Shown: piece after piece, positions 47,801 through 62,800 of the stretch
Layout of the letters: every line of letters starts with the position of its first letter
How positions within the stretch are numbered: the first letter of the stretch is position 1
Source of the DNA: Ciona savignyi
Lineage: Eukaryota; Chordata; Ascidiacea; Phlebobranchia; Cionidae
DNA: 64,000 nt
Reading direction: 5' to 3'
Assembly: GCA_000149265.1 (NCBI GenBank)
Contig: CH003181.1
Coordinates: forward strand, 111,988 to 175,987
Made by a program: the position numbers and the translations under genes
Notes under the pieces: model-generated
Database searches by the model: none
What the model was told of the DNA's origin: nothing
Seen by the model: the letters and a program-made list of their open reading frames with translations, nothing else

Positions 47801-50800
47801 TGCCTTGCCCAAGGACACAACCGACTACCTAGAGACCAGTTTCAAACCTTCAACTGTTCGGCTGAAAGGCATCGTTTCCTATTCACTGGGGTAAACATGA
47901 ATATCCTACAATCAAATAAACAACGAAACCAACCTTCTACCATGTCCCATCAACCTAACTACAAATTGATTTAATTCTGCAGTCGCTCCCAACCCTTGTG
48001 GAGAGCAGGAGGTGTTTACTGCGGAGCCGGGAAGCAATGGGTACTTGCATTCCCCTAACTACCCCAACAATTACCCATCTCAAACGAATTGCTGGTGGTT
48101 CATCTCAGCCTCAGAAGGAATGAGAGTGAAAATCAACATTTCTGACTTTGCCACGGAAAGCTGTTGCGATAATTTAAAGGTAACCATGTTTTTGTACTAG
48201 AACAGGCTTCTTAAAGTTTTAAGCTCTCGCCCCATTTTAGTTTATTAACATTTTCTGTGACTCTTCTTCACATTTAAAATCTAGTCTAAAAAGTAAAATA
48301 GATATGGTGATTTTGTGAAATTGATGTGCTCTTTGAGACCGCTAAAATTCATTGCGCGACCCCAGTTTGGGAAGCCCTGTACTAAAGTATGCAAAACGTG
48401 CTGCTGTAACAGTGGGTACAAGTTAATCTGATGATTGACCTTGTAATAACGTCCTTTGAGTTTTCCCATTCACAGGCATAAAACATGAATATCTTATCCT
48501 GATTAACAAAATGCGTTAGCAATGTATTATTACATACAGCACAATACGAAAGATCCAACATTCGTAAGGGCAATGCAAAACAATTTTTCAACCAGCCGGC
48601 CGGTTAGTCTAGCGGTTAAGTGCATCGCCTTTCAATCGAAAGGTTGCAGGCGCAAAACTGGTCGTTAGTGGTCGGTTGTGTCCTTGGACAAGGCACTTTA
48701 CGAACATTGTCTGTACCCAGGGGATTAATGGGTTCTACCAAATTGAAGGAACGTGTCTATCATATAAAACACACTGCAATAGCTCCGGTAACCCAATGGT
48801 GGGCGCGAGGTGATCTGACGATTGTTCGTGTGTTAACCCCCTTGGTTTTCCCATTCACGGGGATAAACATGAATATCCTAACCTAACTTACTGAAGATCT
48901 CTAAACCCCTTCTATTTTCAGCTGATCGATTCCGAAAATCGTACTTCAAATTCCTCTCTCACCCTCAATCAGTACCAGGGTGTTTACAGCAACGTCGTCT
49001 TCTATTCAGCCAGCCAAGTTCTGGCCTTGCACTTTACGTCCGATTCCACTGTCAATAACCGTGGATTCAGATTAAGTTTTACTGCCGTTAGTAAGTAATT
49101 GATGGTGTCATATTTTGTAATGTTTTGTGGAATGGTTCCTAAGATTTTTAGGCTCACATCACCTTTTTAAACAAACACCACCTTTTTAAGCTTACACCAC
49201 CTTTTTAAGCATAAACCACCTTTATAAACAAACACCACCTTTTTAAACAAACACCACCTTTTAAAGCTTACACCACCTTTTTAAACAAACACCACCTTTT
49301 TAAACATACACACCCTTTTTAAGCCTACAACATTCTGCTGAAATGGTAAATAGGTTGCAGCGCTCTGCCAAACTCAAGGCAATTTTTATAAGTGTTTTGT
49401 GTCGCATCGAAAAATGTAAAGCTGCATTTAGTTTAAAATTGAATTGATGATTTACATTAACAAGTTTACTACCACACTTAGACGTTAAAAGAAAAAATGC
49501 AAATGAAACTCGGATATTATAGTATAGGATATTTATGTTTATCCCTGTGAGTGTGAAAGCCAAGGGGGTTGACACACAGGCAATCGTCAGATCACCTCGC
49601 GCACAACTGACTAGCAAGCGACCAGTTTCGTATCTGCAACCCTTGGCTGTAAGGCGACGCACCAAACCACCAGACTAATCCATCAAACGAAGGGCGTTTG
49701 CACCATAATTTTTACACAAACTATTTACAGAGCTAACAAATAAATATCGTTGCATCAAATTTGTAATTTTTCAGATGAAAGCGAAATACCAACCATTATC
49801 ACCACACCAATGCCAAGTACTCCTGCACGTAAGTTTCTTTATATGTTTTCCTTTTTTCTTTTATATTTTTTATATTTTATTTTTTTATGTTTTGTTTTTT
49901 TTATCTTTTATGTTTTTCTTTTTTTCTTTTATGTTTTCCTTTTTTTCTTTTATGTTTTTTATCTATTATGTTTTTTTTATGATGATTTGTTTTTTATTCT
50001 ATAAATAACAAATAAAAAATTTGTCACTAATAACGTTTTGAACCTGCAACTATTCGGGTAAAATCTTACACTAACCCATAACTCACCTCTCTAGCGGCTC
50101 CTTGTGGATTCGAGGCAACGGCGACAGAAATCAGTCAACCGTTAAACTCACCCAACTGGCCGGAAAGTTACCCCCACAGCAGTGATTGCAGATGGACGAT
50201 TACCCCAAGCCGACCCGGCAAATTCGTCCAATTTTCCACCCCAAGAATAATTACAGAAACCTGTTGCGATTATTTGAGGGTAAGTTGTCGTATTTGAACG
50301 GAATTTTAACGGAATTTTAACGGAGTCTTGTGTCACACGTTAAACACGAGAACATATACTTGAATATCCTATTCTAAATGATTTTATACAAAAATGCCAG
50401 ATTATTTTCCATATTATTTTTATTTTTTAAAGGTTATGTATTTCCCCCCAAAGAAGACCCTATCGCATATAAGAAACTTGTAAATATGCATTTCTTAAGT
50501 TTTTCCTTTGTTGGACAACTAATTTGTCAAAAATAAGTCTACAAAGCATGCTTGTCAAGAACGTAATTTAGAAAACAAATTCAACATGCAACCCCTCCCT
50601 TTAAAAAATTTACCACTCAATGAATGTTCCAAATTTACAGATTTTGATTGTCACGAGCCTAAATCAGAAAAAAAAACAACATGCAGCCCTTAAAATACGA
50701 AAAATTCAGTGATTGTTCCAAATTTGCAGATTTTGGACGGAAACAGCAATGTATTAGCCGAGTTGAAAGGCTCTGGGACAAACTTAACGTTCTCCGCTTC

Positions 50801-53800
50801 AGAACTGGTTCTAATTTTTCACTCAGATGGATCGGTTCAAAATAATGGGTTTGCCGGAAGTTACATCGGTACGTGAGGTTTTAATGTTTAGGATATCTAA
50901 TAGTGCGTCAACTTTCAATCGAAAGGTTGCAGGTTTAAAACTGGTCGCTAGCTAGTCAGCTGTGTCCTTGGGCAAGGCACTTAATGGACATTGCCTGAAT
51001 CCAGCGGATTAATGGGTTCTACCAAATTAATTATATAGAACACTCTGCAATAGCTCCGGTAACACGACAGTGGGCGCGAGGTGATCTGACGATTGCTCGT
51101 GTGTTAACCCCCTTGGTTTTCCCATTCTCGGGATAAACATGAATATCCTATCGTATCCTATTCGGCGGTAATAAATGTATTTTTTCCTTCCATACCCGAC
51201 CTTACTCATTAGACCCTGTATTCTTTACCACAATTGGCCTTACCACTATATTATTAAAATATAATCTAATATATACATAAAAACATTATAAAAAGAACCC
51301 ATTTGCGCATAATTCATATGCATTTTTTTTCATACCTATTTTAATCTGGTTTTTGTTAAAATTTTGGTGTTTTTGCATTTTTTTGTTTGTTTTTATAATC
51401 GAATTTTTTGGTTTGTTTTTACAAATCACACATAAAACATAATAATTGTAGTCTATCTTATCCCAAATCATTTGTTTATCGACGCAACTCAATTCTTACA
51501 GAGGTCGATACACTTGCGACGCTTGTGCCTCCAACTCCCACAGGTAAGTTGGGTTTTAGTAATTGCTTTAATCGTCATATAGTCCTCTAGATTAGTCTCG
51601 TGGGTCAGTGTGTGGGTATTCAAAAGGGTTACACATTCGAAACTGGTGGATAGCTAGGCGTTTGAGGCCCTTAGCGGACATTGCCGAAACCCAGTGGAAT
51701 CTTTCAAACATAAAATGGGCAAAATGCACAGTAGATTTGCCAAAGCCTATATCTAGCCTAACAATAGCAGTCACTTGATGCTTACCCAGTTTTCTGTGTC
51801 CACAAAAACAATCCTCTAAATTTTCTCAACAAAACCTCCAACAGCTGCGACTAAATGCGGCGCGGAAACTGAGCTGCAAGCAGTTGAAGGTGAAGTGAGG
51901 TTTCTCAGTCTGACAAACTACCCCGGGAATTACGATGATAACATGCAATGCTGGTGGACCATCACTGTCCCACGGTTCCACAGGATCAAACTGAACTTCA
52001 CCGACTTTGAGACGGAGACTTGTTGCGATTCGCTTTCTGTAAGTTTTTATTATGATGGCTGTGTTTAGGACAGTAAGTTAAAAGGTAGTGGGATTGAAAC
52101 CATGCGCTAGCTAGTTGATTGTGTCCTTGTGAAGGCACTGTCAGTGAAGGCACCGTCAGTTAAAAGGTTGTGGGATCAAAACCAGCCGCTAGCTAGTCGG
52201 TTGTGTCCTTGCGAAGACACTGTCAGTTAAAAGGTTGTGAGATCAAAACCAGCCGCTAGTTAGTCGGTTGTGTCCTTGCGAAGACACTGTCAGTTAAAAG
52301 GTTGTAATATCGAAACCAGCCGCTAGCTAGTCGGTAGTGTCCTTGCGAAGACACTGTCAGCTAAAAGATTGTGGGATCAAAACCATCCACTAGCTACTTA
52401 CAACCAATGCCATTTAAATGACATTTTTTAAAAACATTTGATCAATAGTAAATTGAACATAAATAGTGCAATATCTACTGGCATTTAGGAACAAAGGATT
52501 GCATAGATTGTGGTCAGGGTGAAATATAAATCAGCGTTTGCATGTTCAGGATTTATGTATGATTCCTCTAGTCCAGTGGTTCCCAAACTTTTTTTTTAAA
52601 AACAGACTCCTTGCAATATTTTTAATGTTTGGCGGTATAGTAAAGACTAAAAAATTAAACGATCACGCGGACCTCCTGAAAGTGCTTAACGGCTCCTAAA
52701 AGGTCCGCAGACCCCACTTTAGAAACCACTGCTCTAGCCTATGTGGGCGGTTTTACATTAAAAAAAATCCTATATTTTTAAGATTTTCACTTTTTTGTAG
52801 ATCTACGATTCTGATCGGCATGAAGTTGGTGCCGCGCAAATTGCACAGCTCCGTGGCCGCCGCCCGTCGCCACACATCTTTTACACCCCCAGAGAATTTG
52901 CCTCCCTTTATTTTCACACTGATAGCTCCGGGCGATTTTACCGTGGATTTCGAGTCGGATACTCTGTAATAAGTAAGCACATATTTGAGATGAAACAATG
53001 ATTCGGTTTGCTAAATAAATTCTGCTGAATTAGTGTTTTTCAAATTTTCGGAAAACTTAAAATATTTTAAAATTTACAAAGTTCTTAAAGTTTTATTTTG
53101 GCAGACGCATCAGATATCCCATCCACAACAGCAGAACCAGCATGTAAGTTATTAGGACAGGTTATTCATATTTATTCACGTGAATGGGAAAACCAAGGGG
53201 GTTAACACACGGGCAATCATCAGATTACCTCGCAACCACCGTCGGTTTACCGGAGCTATTGCAGTGTGTTGTGTATGATTCACATGTTTCTTTAAATTGT
53301 TGAAACCCATTAATCTGCTGGGTTCAGGCAATGTCCGTTAAGTGCCTTGCCCAAGAACACAACCGAATAGCTAGTGACCAGTTTCGAATCTTAAACCTTT
53401 TGACTAAAAGGCGTCACACTAAACCACCAGAATAACCGGCCTGACTTTACTAGTAGTTACAAGTTACAATACCAATACTTACAATACTAATACATATAAT
53501 ACCATACTAACTTAGAACACTAATACTTGCAATACTAATACCTACAATACTAATACTTATAACACTAAATTTTTCAATCCTTATTATAACAATACTTATA
53601 GGAACACTAACTTAGAACACTAATACAACACTTCTAACTACAAAAGTAATACCTAAGAACTAATACTTACAATACTAATACCTGCATCGGTATTACTTAA
53701 GCACTAGAACACTAATACCTAAATACTAATATTTAAAAAAACTAATACTTACTAAACAAACACTTATGCATTTTTTTAATTTAATCTCTAGTGGCCCCTT

Positions 53801-56800
53801 GTGGATTTGAAGCTACGGCCAATGAAATGAGTCAACCGTTAAACTCACCCAACTGGCCGAATAAGTACCCCCATCGAAGCAATTGTACGTGGACAATTAC
53901 CCCAAGTAACCCCAACAAAGTCGTCCAATTTTCATTACGGCTTTTGCTCACTGAGAGTTGCTGTGATTATCTGTCGGTGAGTACAATAGGGGTTTAAATA
54001 TTACCTTTGTGTGAAATTATGGGGTGACATGTCACTTTGGGGTAAAAATATGGGTTTAAATGTTACCTTTGTGTGAAAATATGGGGTGAAATGTTATCTT
54101 TGTTTGAAAATATGGGGTGAAATGTCATTTTAGGGTAAAAATATGGGGTGAAATGTTACCCTTGTGTAAAAATATGGGGTGAAATGTCAGCCTTGTGTAA
54201 AAATATTTGGTGACATGTCACTTTGGGATAAAATATTGGGTGAAATTATTGGGTGAAATATCACCTTTGTGTAAAAATATGGGGTGAAATGTTACCTTTG
54301 TGTAAAATTATGTGGTGAAATGTCAGCCTTGTGTAAAAATACTTTTTGTGCATCATTCGAAATAAACTATATTTACCGCCCCAGATTTTAACCAGTTTTC
54401 AGCTTATTGGAGATTTTAACAAAAGCAGATAATTATAATGGGTTACCCAAAACTAAATCAAAGTTCCTATAATATATAAGGCAATTTAAAAGATCCAGTA
54501 AACAGACAGTGTGCATGAGGTAATCTTACTATTACCTATTTAAAAAAATTAAGTCAAAAATTTGAAGACACTGCATTATTTTTTTGTAACCAAGCTAGGA
54601 TTCTAACCTATGATGGGCTCACCACCAAAACTGTTTTTAATATTTGTCCACACAACCGAACCCTGCAATACCTTATTCAGCACACAGTAACAACTAATTT
54701 CCACATAGTAGTAAACATGCCATACTATCTACAGATTATCGCACAAGGAACTGAACTTGCCAACTTGAAGGGCACATACAGGAATTTAGTCTATACAGGA
54801 AGCTCACTCACGTTGCATTTTTACTCGGACAGTTCTGTTAATAATGAAGGATTTTCTGGATCATTTATCGGTGGGTTTTCTTTTCTGCTATTTTTTTGTT
54901 CTAGGATAATTGTTTTGCAATAATCCGCGTTCCAACCAATTTTTTTATATATATGCGCTTAAAAAATCTAATCAAGCTAGCAACCATTTTCGAACCTGCA
55001 ACCTTTCGGTTAAAAAGCGTCACACTAAACCACTAAACTAACTAGTCAGACAATCTAATTAACTTTTTTCCTATAAATTCATCAAAAAGAGTAAACTTTA
55101 TGATCCAAAAAATAAATTAGAAAATAAATAAAATGTTTGAACAAGAGCGTAATATTAATAGATACAGTCCAATATTAAGTTTTCGTCAGACAGATTTGTC
55201 TAATGGTTTAGTGCGTCACCTTTCAACCGAAGGTTGCAGATTCAAAAAACTGGTCGTAAGTTTGTCGGTTGTTAACCCGATGGTGGGCGCGAGGTGATCT
55301 GACGATTGCCCATGTGTTAACCCCCTTGGTTTTTCCACTCACAAAGATAAACATAATATCCTACCTAAGTATTTATATTACCTTTCTTTAATTTATCAAC
55401 AGAAATTGACCCACCGACGACAGGAGCTCCTACAACAATACAAAGTAGGTGATCTTGATTTTAAGTCTCGCTTATTTTGAGTCGCATTTTACTTAAAACA
55501 TTTCTAATAATTTGTTTGCAAAATATTTTAATATTACTTGCATTTAATAACGTGTTTTTATTGGCTTTTTTAATAACGTGTCTTATTTCATTTTTTTTGT
55601 TAAATTGTATGATTTGTTTTATATGCTGTTTTGTAACTGGGTTAAAAAAGAAATAAACCACATTTCTAAAATGAATTAAAAACTTTAATACAACCCATGA
55701 ATCCACTGGGCTACGGCGAAGTCCGCTAAGTAATTTGCCTAAGAAGAAAACTGATCAATGACAACTTTAATCGAGTCATACTGCTGTTTTACTGATAGCG
55801 GCACAAGATGATTGCCTATGTTACACAACCCAACGTAACAAGCCCATTTAAGTCACAGCCAATCACCCCTGCATTTATCTTTCAGTTAAAACCCCCATTT
55901 CAGGCCCCTTACCCTTATTTTCTAGATAAAACCCTTTTTTTTCAGTTAAAACATCAAATTTCCCCCCTTACCCTTACCTTCCAATTGAACACCCCGAATA
56001 TCAGGCACCCCACCCTCATCTTTCAGTTAAAACCCCCATTTTCAGATCTCTTACCCTTATCTCTCCATAAAAAACCCTAATTCCAGGCACCCCTACACCT
56101 ATGCCTTGTGGTTTCACTGCCACTGCAAGTAGTGAGATCCAACGAATAACGTCGCCAAACTGGCCGAACAACTACGACAATCACCTCGACTGCACGTGGA
56201 CACTGAACGCCCCTGAAGGACAATTCGTTAGATTCAACATAATTCAACTCATCACAGAATCGTGTTGTGATTCTCTAGAGGTAGTTGGCCTATCTCTTAT
56301 TTTACATTTGTTTTATATAAGTTTAATTGGTAGGGCTTAAAACCCAAAATTTCTGTTTTTTCGTATTTTTTTGCATAGTTGGACTATCTTCGATTTTACA
56401 TTTTTTCCATATCTGGAAAATATTTTATTGTTTTTTTTTAATTTTTTTTTTTTCAGGGGTAAAGTTTAAACCTGATAATGTCTGGTTTTTACTTGTTTAT
56501 TTACCATTTTTTCTGGGTAGTTTTTTTAGTATTTGTATTTTAAATTTGTTTCTCCAGATTTAATTTGAATTTCTACATGGGTAGACTTTAAACTTGATGT
56601 CTGGTCGTCTTAATTTCCCCCCATTTTGTACATAAAAATGTATAAAATACAAAATAAGCCAAAAATTGTTACTAAAATACCATTGTTTTGTATTAATTTT
56701 ATAGCTAATCAGGCCGGTAAATGGCTATCAATTAAACATGCACAGGTATAAATATACTTTGTTGTTCATGTATACCAGGGATAGGCACACATTTTGAATC

Positions 56801-59800
56801 AAGGGCCATTTTGAAACAAATTATTTCATTCTTAGGCTGATGGGCTAGTGATCGAGCCATCACTCATATATAATTTTTCACTACTTGATAAAAAAACATT
56901 AAAATAAGAAATACGGTAGATTTCTGGTGAAAACCAGAAAGCACTGTCACATCAGGCGGCGCTCAAATATAGCTGTGACATCATAATTTAGGATGTAGCT
57001 GTGACATCATAATTTAGCTATGACATCGCTAACTAGTCTTTCATCATATCAATAACATCCAGCGAACCAGAATAAAGACTCGGCTGACTGGATTTGGCTT
57101 GTGGGTCGTAGTTTGCCCATGTCTAATGCATACGAATTTTTTCCACTCAACCGACCCATTTTCGTCTACCTTCAGGTGTTCACTGATAGCACGGATTTGC
57201 TTAAAGGCGTTTTCACCAACCGCACATATGTTGCCACCACTGTCCGTTTGCTCTTCCACACCGATTCATCCGTACAACGCAAGGGTTTTGAAGCGACTTT
57301 CGTCGGTAAAATATTGCACCATATTGCGTGATTTATATGGCTTGGTGACTTGTTCTGTCTCAACCTATAGTGGCTTTGTAAAATATGAACAGTGTTTAAA
57401 TAGCTCTAGTAACCCAAGAGTGGACGCGAAGTTTTCTTTTTTTTTCGATTATCTGTGTGTTAACATGCTTGGTTTCCCATTCATAGGGATAAACATAAAT
57501 ATCCTATCTTATTCTATGGGAATTCTTGAATTTCAATAAGACTAGATATTTATATTTATCGCCATGAATGACAAAACGGGCAATTATTAGATTACCTCGC
57601 GATTACGTAAAGGAGAGTTCTCACATGGACCATTGTTAAATTACCTTATGCCCACCGCCGAGTTACCAAAACTATTGCAGTGTATTGTATAACATTCCTT
57701 CAATTTTGGTAGAACCCATCATTCCACTAAGTTCAAATAATGTTCGCAAAGTACCTTGCCAAAACCCCAACCCACCAGCTAGCTATCAGTTTCGAATATT
57801 CTGTGTGTTATATCCTCCTTCTTTTTTCCCACCCACAAGGATAAACATGAATATCCTACCCTAATTCTCAGAATATAATTATAATGTTTTTATTCTACAG
57901 CGACGGACACCCAACCAAGCACTACCCCTGCAACCACTACAACTGCAACAACTGGTAATAATAAATCTCACATTTGTTAACCTTTATACACAGATCTGAA
58001 ATAGCTTGCCTCAAATCATACATGACAACTCGTATTATATAAAGTTTATGTTTATATGATGTTTATGTTTTATTCCTTTATTTGGGAAAACAAGAGGGTT
58101 ATCACTTGGGCAATAATCAGATTACCTAATGCCCGCCATCGGGTTACTAGAGCTATTACAGTGTGTTAAATCTGATTGAGACATTCTTTCAGTTTTAAAA
58201 ACTTAATTAATGCTGCTGCGAAGTGCTCTAGAACAATTGTTCGCACCTTTAAAGGACATTGTATTTTCCGTATATTAAACAGATACGTTAAGCATTGTAC
58301 ACTAAAAAATTTAAAAAAAAACTATTTTTCCCCTAAAAATGAATTTTGACAAGTATTTTTCCCCTAAAAATGATTTTTTTAAAGTATTTCCCCCTAAAAA
58401 TGAATTGTTTAAGTATTTTCCCCTAAAAATGAATTTTTTAAAGTATTTTTTCCCAAAAAATAAGCCTCCATTTTTTCAGAGGTGCCGTGTGGCTTCACAG
58501 CCGTGGCAACTGGCGACCGGCACAATTTTACGTCGCCCAATTACCCGAATAATTACCCCAACGGGTTGGAATGTGTGTGGGAGCTGACAGCGAACCCAGG
58601 GTACCAAGTCATGCTCGTTTTGGAGGAGATTAACACAGAGAGTTGTTGTGATTCCGTTACGGTGGGTTTGGAAGATAATTTTTTATGGTCGCCTTATAGC
58701 AAAGATATAAGAATAGAGCGCTCATATATTTTTATCTGTGCGTGTGTGTGTTAGAATATGGAAATATAAAACAACAGTGTGGGCTGTGATCAATCTAAAA
58801 TTGAAGAAACATCTGAACAATACTCTGCAATCTGACGATTACCCGTTTGACAATGCCCCATTGCATTTTCAGTTATAGTGGGTTTAAAAAACTCAGGATA
58901 GGTTAGGATATTCATGTTTATCGTCGTAAACGGGAAAACGCAAAGAGCGTTAACACACAGACAATTGTTAAATTATAACTCAATGTCGGGTTACCGCAGC
59001 TATTGCAGCGTGTTGTGTATGATTCAGACGTTCATTTAATTAAGTAGAACTCATTAATCCAATGAGCTCGGGCAGTGTTTTCTAAGTGCATTGCCCAAAG
59101 ACACAATTGACTAGCTAGCAACCCTAACCTAGGTTTTGCTCCGAATATCGGGTCAGGTTTTGCCCCGAATATCGGACCCTTCAGTTTAAAGGAACGCACT
59201 AACCTGTCCAACCTTCATAGGAATTAATATATTTACCCCTTACCTAACCCTTACAGAATATATCTATTTAACCGCCCCTACCTCAAACCCTTAGGTCTCA
59301 TCCAACGGAACTAGGCTTGGGCAACACAAAGGCATTGTGGCCAGAACAGTTTACACAGAAGAAAATCTTCATATTGTATTCCATTCTGATAGTTCAGTCA
59401 GTGGTAGAGGCTTCAGAGCTTACTTTATAGGTGAGTTTGAAGTTTTTAATTATTTTAAAATGGCCGCAACTGCTTTATCGAAGTTCGTTTTACTAAAACA
59501 TACTTTTTTTTCAGAAACCAATCAAACTACGGCTTCTGGTAAGTATGGAAAGAATCTGTTTTGAAAAATAGTTGTAATATTTAACCACAATTTTATTGGC
59601 ACAAAATTTATACAAATCCTGTTTTATCAAAAGTTTGTTTGAAATCCTAAAATCTTTATTTTAAAAAAGAATTTGTCCTAAAATATTGACAACTTCTTTT
59701 AGAACACTTTACTAGTGTCACAAAATATTTAAAACCCCTTTCTGAAATTTTGACAACTGTTATTTAAGTCAGTACAACTTCTCTAAAGTTTTAACAACTG

Positions 59801-62800
59801 TCATTAGATTTTGAGAGTTCTTGTAAATGTTACAACCCCTCTCTTACACAAACATCAACACAAATATTTTTTGGACCTGCCAAATAATGTAAATTTACCC
59901 TCTTATTTATTGGCAGAAATTTTAACCCTCTTGTATTGTCAATTTACCAACTTTTTATCGGCAGAAATTTATTAACCCATCTAACAATGTAACTTTACCC
60001 CATTTTATTTAAAGAAACATTAACCTAACTTGTAATGTAAATTTACCCCCTTTATTTTGGAAGAAATATTAACGCCCTACAATGTATTTTTACCCCATTT
60101 CATTGAAAGAAATATTAACCCGCCCTTCAAATGTAAATTTACCCCATTTTTTTGGCAGAAATGTTAACCCACCCTACAATGTAAATTTATCCCCTTTTTA
60201 TTGGAAGAAATTTATTAACCCACCCAACAGTAACTTAACCCCCATTTTAATACCAAAAAAAATTTAAATTAACCTGCCTAACAACAAAACTTTACCCCCA
60301 GCCCCCTGTGGATTCGAAAAACAAGCGTGGGGTTACGAACAACCCCTCAATTCACCCAACTTCCCCGGGCAATACCCTTCCTCGGTCAACTGCCACTGGG
60401 CGATATCAGCTCGACCAGGGACGCAGGTTCTGCTCCGAATCTCGTCGTTTGCAACCGAATCCTGTTGCGACTCATTAAAGGTAAGAAGGAATGAACTTAA
60501 TCTTATCGACTTAAGTTCGAATATACTTTAAACTGTTTAAAGCAGTGGTTCTCAATCTTTTTGACCTCGTGGCATACCCAAGACCAATTACGAACGCAAA
60601 CGGGTGCACTTTGCATGGAAAGTCAAAACAATATGCTAAATACTCAAAACGTTGCAATGGAAAAGAACGAAATAGGCACTAACTATTTAGAAGTTTATGA
60701 TCTATGCACCTTCTGTCGTAAATTTACGAAATGCAAGTGTGGCGCACCTAGCTAACCCTTTTAAGAAACACTGGTTTAAAGTGTTATGTATGGATTAGCT
60801 GTTAAACAAAATATGGGAGAAATCTCTGTAGAATGCGATACAAAAGAAAAGCATTGGAAAACTAAAACAAGCGGGTATAAATCCTTTACTGGAGAATTTC
60901 TTCTAAAGTTTTTCAACGATAACCGTGTATAAATCCTTAAATGTGGATTTATCTTGCAAGTTATCTGACGATAACCAGGGATAAATCCTTCAATGTGAAT
61001 TTTTTCACAAGTTACCTAAATAAAACCATGAATAAATCAGAATTTTTCTCACCAGTTATCCAAAGATAACTGTGTATAATTTCTTCAATGTGGAATTATT
61101 TTACAAGTTATCTGACGATAACTGTTGACAAATCCTTCAATATGGATTTCCCTTACAAGTTATCCAATGATAACTGTGGATAAATACTTTAATATGGATT
61201 TCCTTCACAAGTTATCTTACGATAACCGTGTATAAATCCTTCAATGTGGATTTTCCTTACAAGTTATCTGACGATAAAAAATCCAATCATTAATAAACAA
61301 TTTTTTTGCAATACTTCAAAATCTCTGACTTGCTTTTACCGTTTTAATTTGTCCAGGTGTTTGACGGTGACCTACAGTTGATTGACTTGAAAGGAACTCA
61401 CAATAATCTAGAATATGTGTCGACAAACAGAACTCTGAATTTGTTATTTACGAGTGATGGGTCTGTTATTGGTGATGGCTTCCAGGCAACATTTATCGGT
61501 AAGTATTGTGTTTTTATGGAAGGGTGGTGTACAACATTTTGGTAAAATGTTTAGTGTTTTTACCGAATAGTTGTGTACTAGTAAGCTATGGTAAAAAGTT
61601 TGGTGTTTTTAGGAATAGTCGTGTAATAGCAACTTTTTGGTGAAAAGTTTTGTGTTTTTACGGAATAGTAGTGTAATAGCAACTTTTTGGTGAAAAGTTT
61701 TGTGTTTTTACGGTATAGTCGTGTAATAGCAACTTTTTGGTAAAAAGTTTTGTGTTTTTATGGAATAGTTGTGTACTAGAAACTTTATGGTAAAAAGTTT
61801 AGTTTGTGTTTTGAAATAGTTTATAACCTTTGGTGGAATTTCATTTTTATTTTTTCCATATCAATATTATAAAGGAGTAGATTTAGTGCATCGTCTTTTA
61901 GCCGGAAGGTTGTAGCTTCGAAACTGGTTGATACCATTTTTGGGCAATGCTAGCGAACATAAACCTAGTGGATTAATTGGTTAAAACAAAACTAAAAAAA
62001 TGTCTTAATCATACACAACACACTGCAATGTTTCTGATAATGCAAATGGATGCATGAGATAATCTGACGATTGAACATGTGATGGCACCCCTTTTGTTTT
62101 ACCACCAAGATAAAGTATGAATATTGTATCCAAGTTCATCAAATAATGCCAATTGTGTTGTAACTTTCAGAAACAGACCAATTGCCAATGGTGAACGCAA
62201 CCCAACGTAAGTTACTTTGAATTTTATTTTAAACATCTATAAACAAAGAAAATTAAATAATGTACAGATCATATAGCCACGAGTTGTTTAGATTATTTGA
62301 ATCCCCTAAAGTTTTAACCCCATACCCACCAAAAAGGGTCTTTTGTGTACTTACAATACAATAGCTATGTTAACCCAACTGTGGTTGCAAATTTGATGGT
62401 CATTTGTTAACAATTGTGGTTGTTCCTACTGTGTATGAAAGCGTATCAAATTCCAACTATCCCAAAGATAGATATTTTGTATCAGGTTCTTCAAGTATTG
62501 TATTTTCTACTTCGATCATGTTTTTAAAAATAAAAATATAAAATTAATATATAATGCATTTTATTTAAAAATAAATAAATAGCAAGTAACTGTCTTTTGA
62601 TAAACAAATTAGTCATTAGATAAAATAACATCCTGACATTTTATAGATTTTGTTGTTTATATATGTTAAAGCATTACACAAACCAACTGACATGTTTAAG
62701 CATTACTAGAAATAACTTTATCCAATTTAGGCATTACATGAAGTGACTAAACTAAATTTGACTTCTTTAGCCACTACATGAAATGACTGATTTGTTTAGG

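Noticed and set aside
49750..50008. Phe/Tyr-rich hydrophobic ORF that looks like a membrane protein
   Set aside because: A translation of a T-rich low-complexity intron (TTTTTATGTTTTTC repeats) after the linker exon at 49775-49828.
57099..57539. 146-residue open frame, among the longest ATG or alternative-start frames in the window
   Set aside because: It overlaps CUB11 exon B in a different frame and runs through an acceptor and a SINE fragment; the CUB reading explains the sequence.
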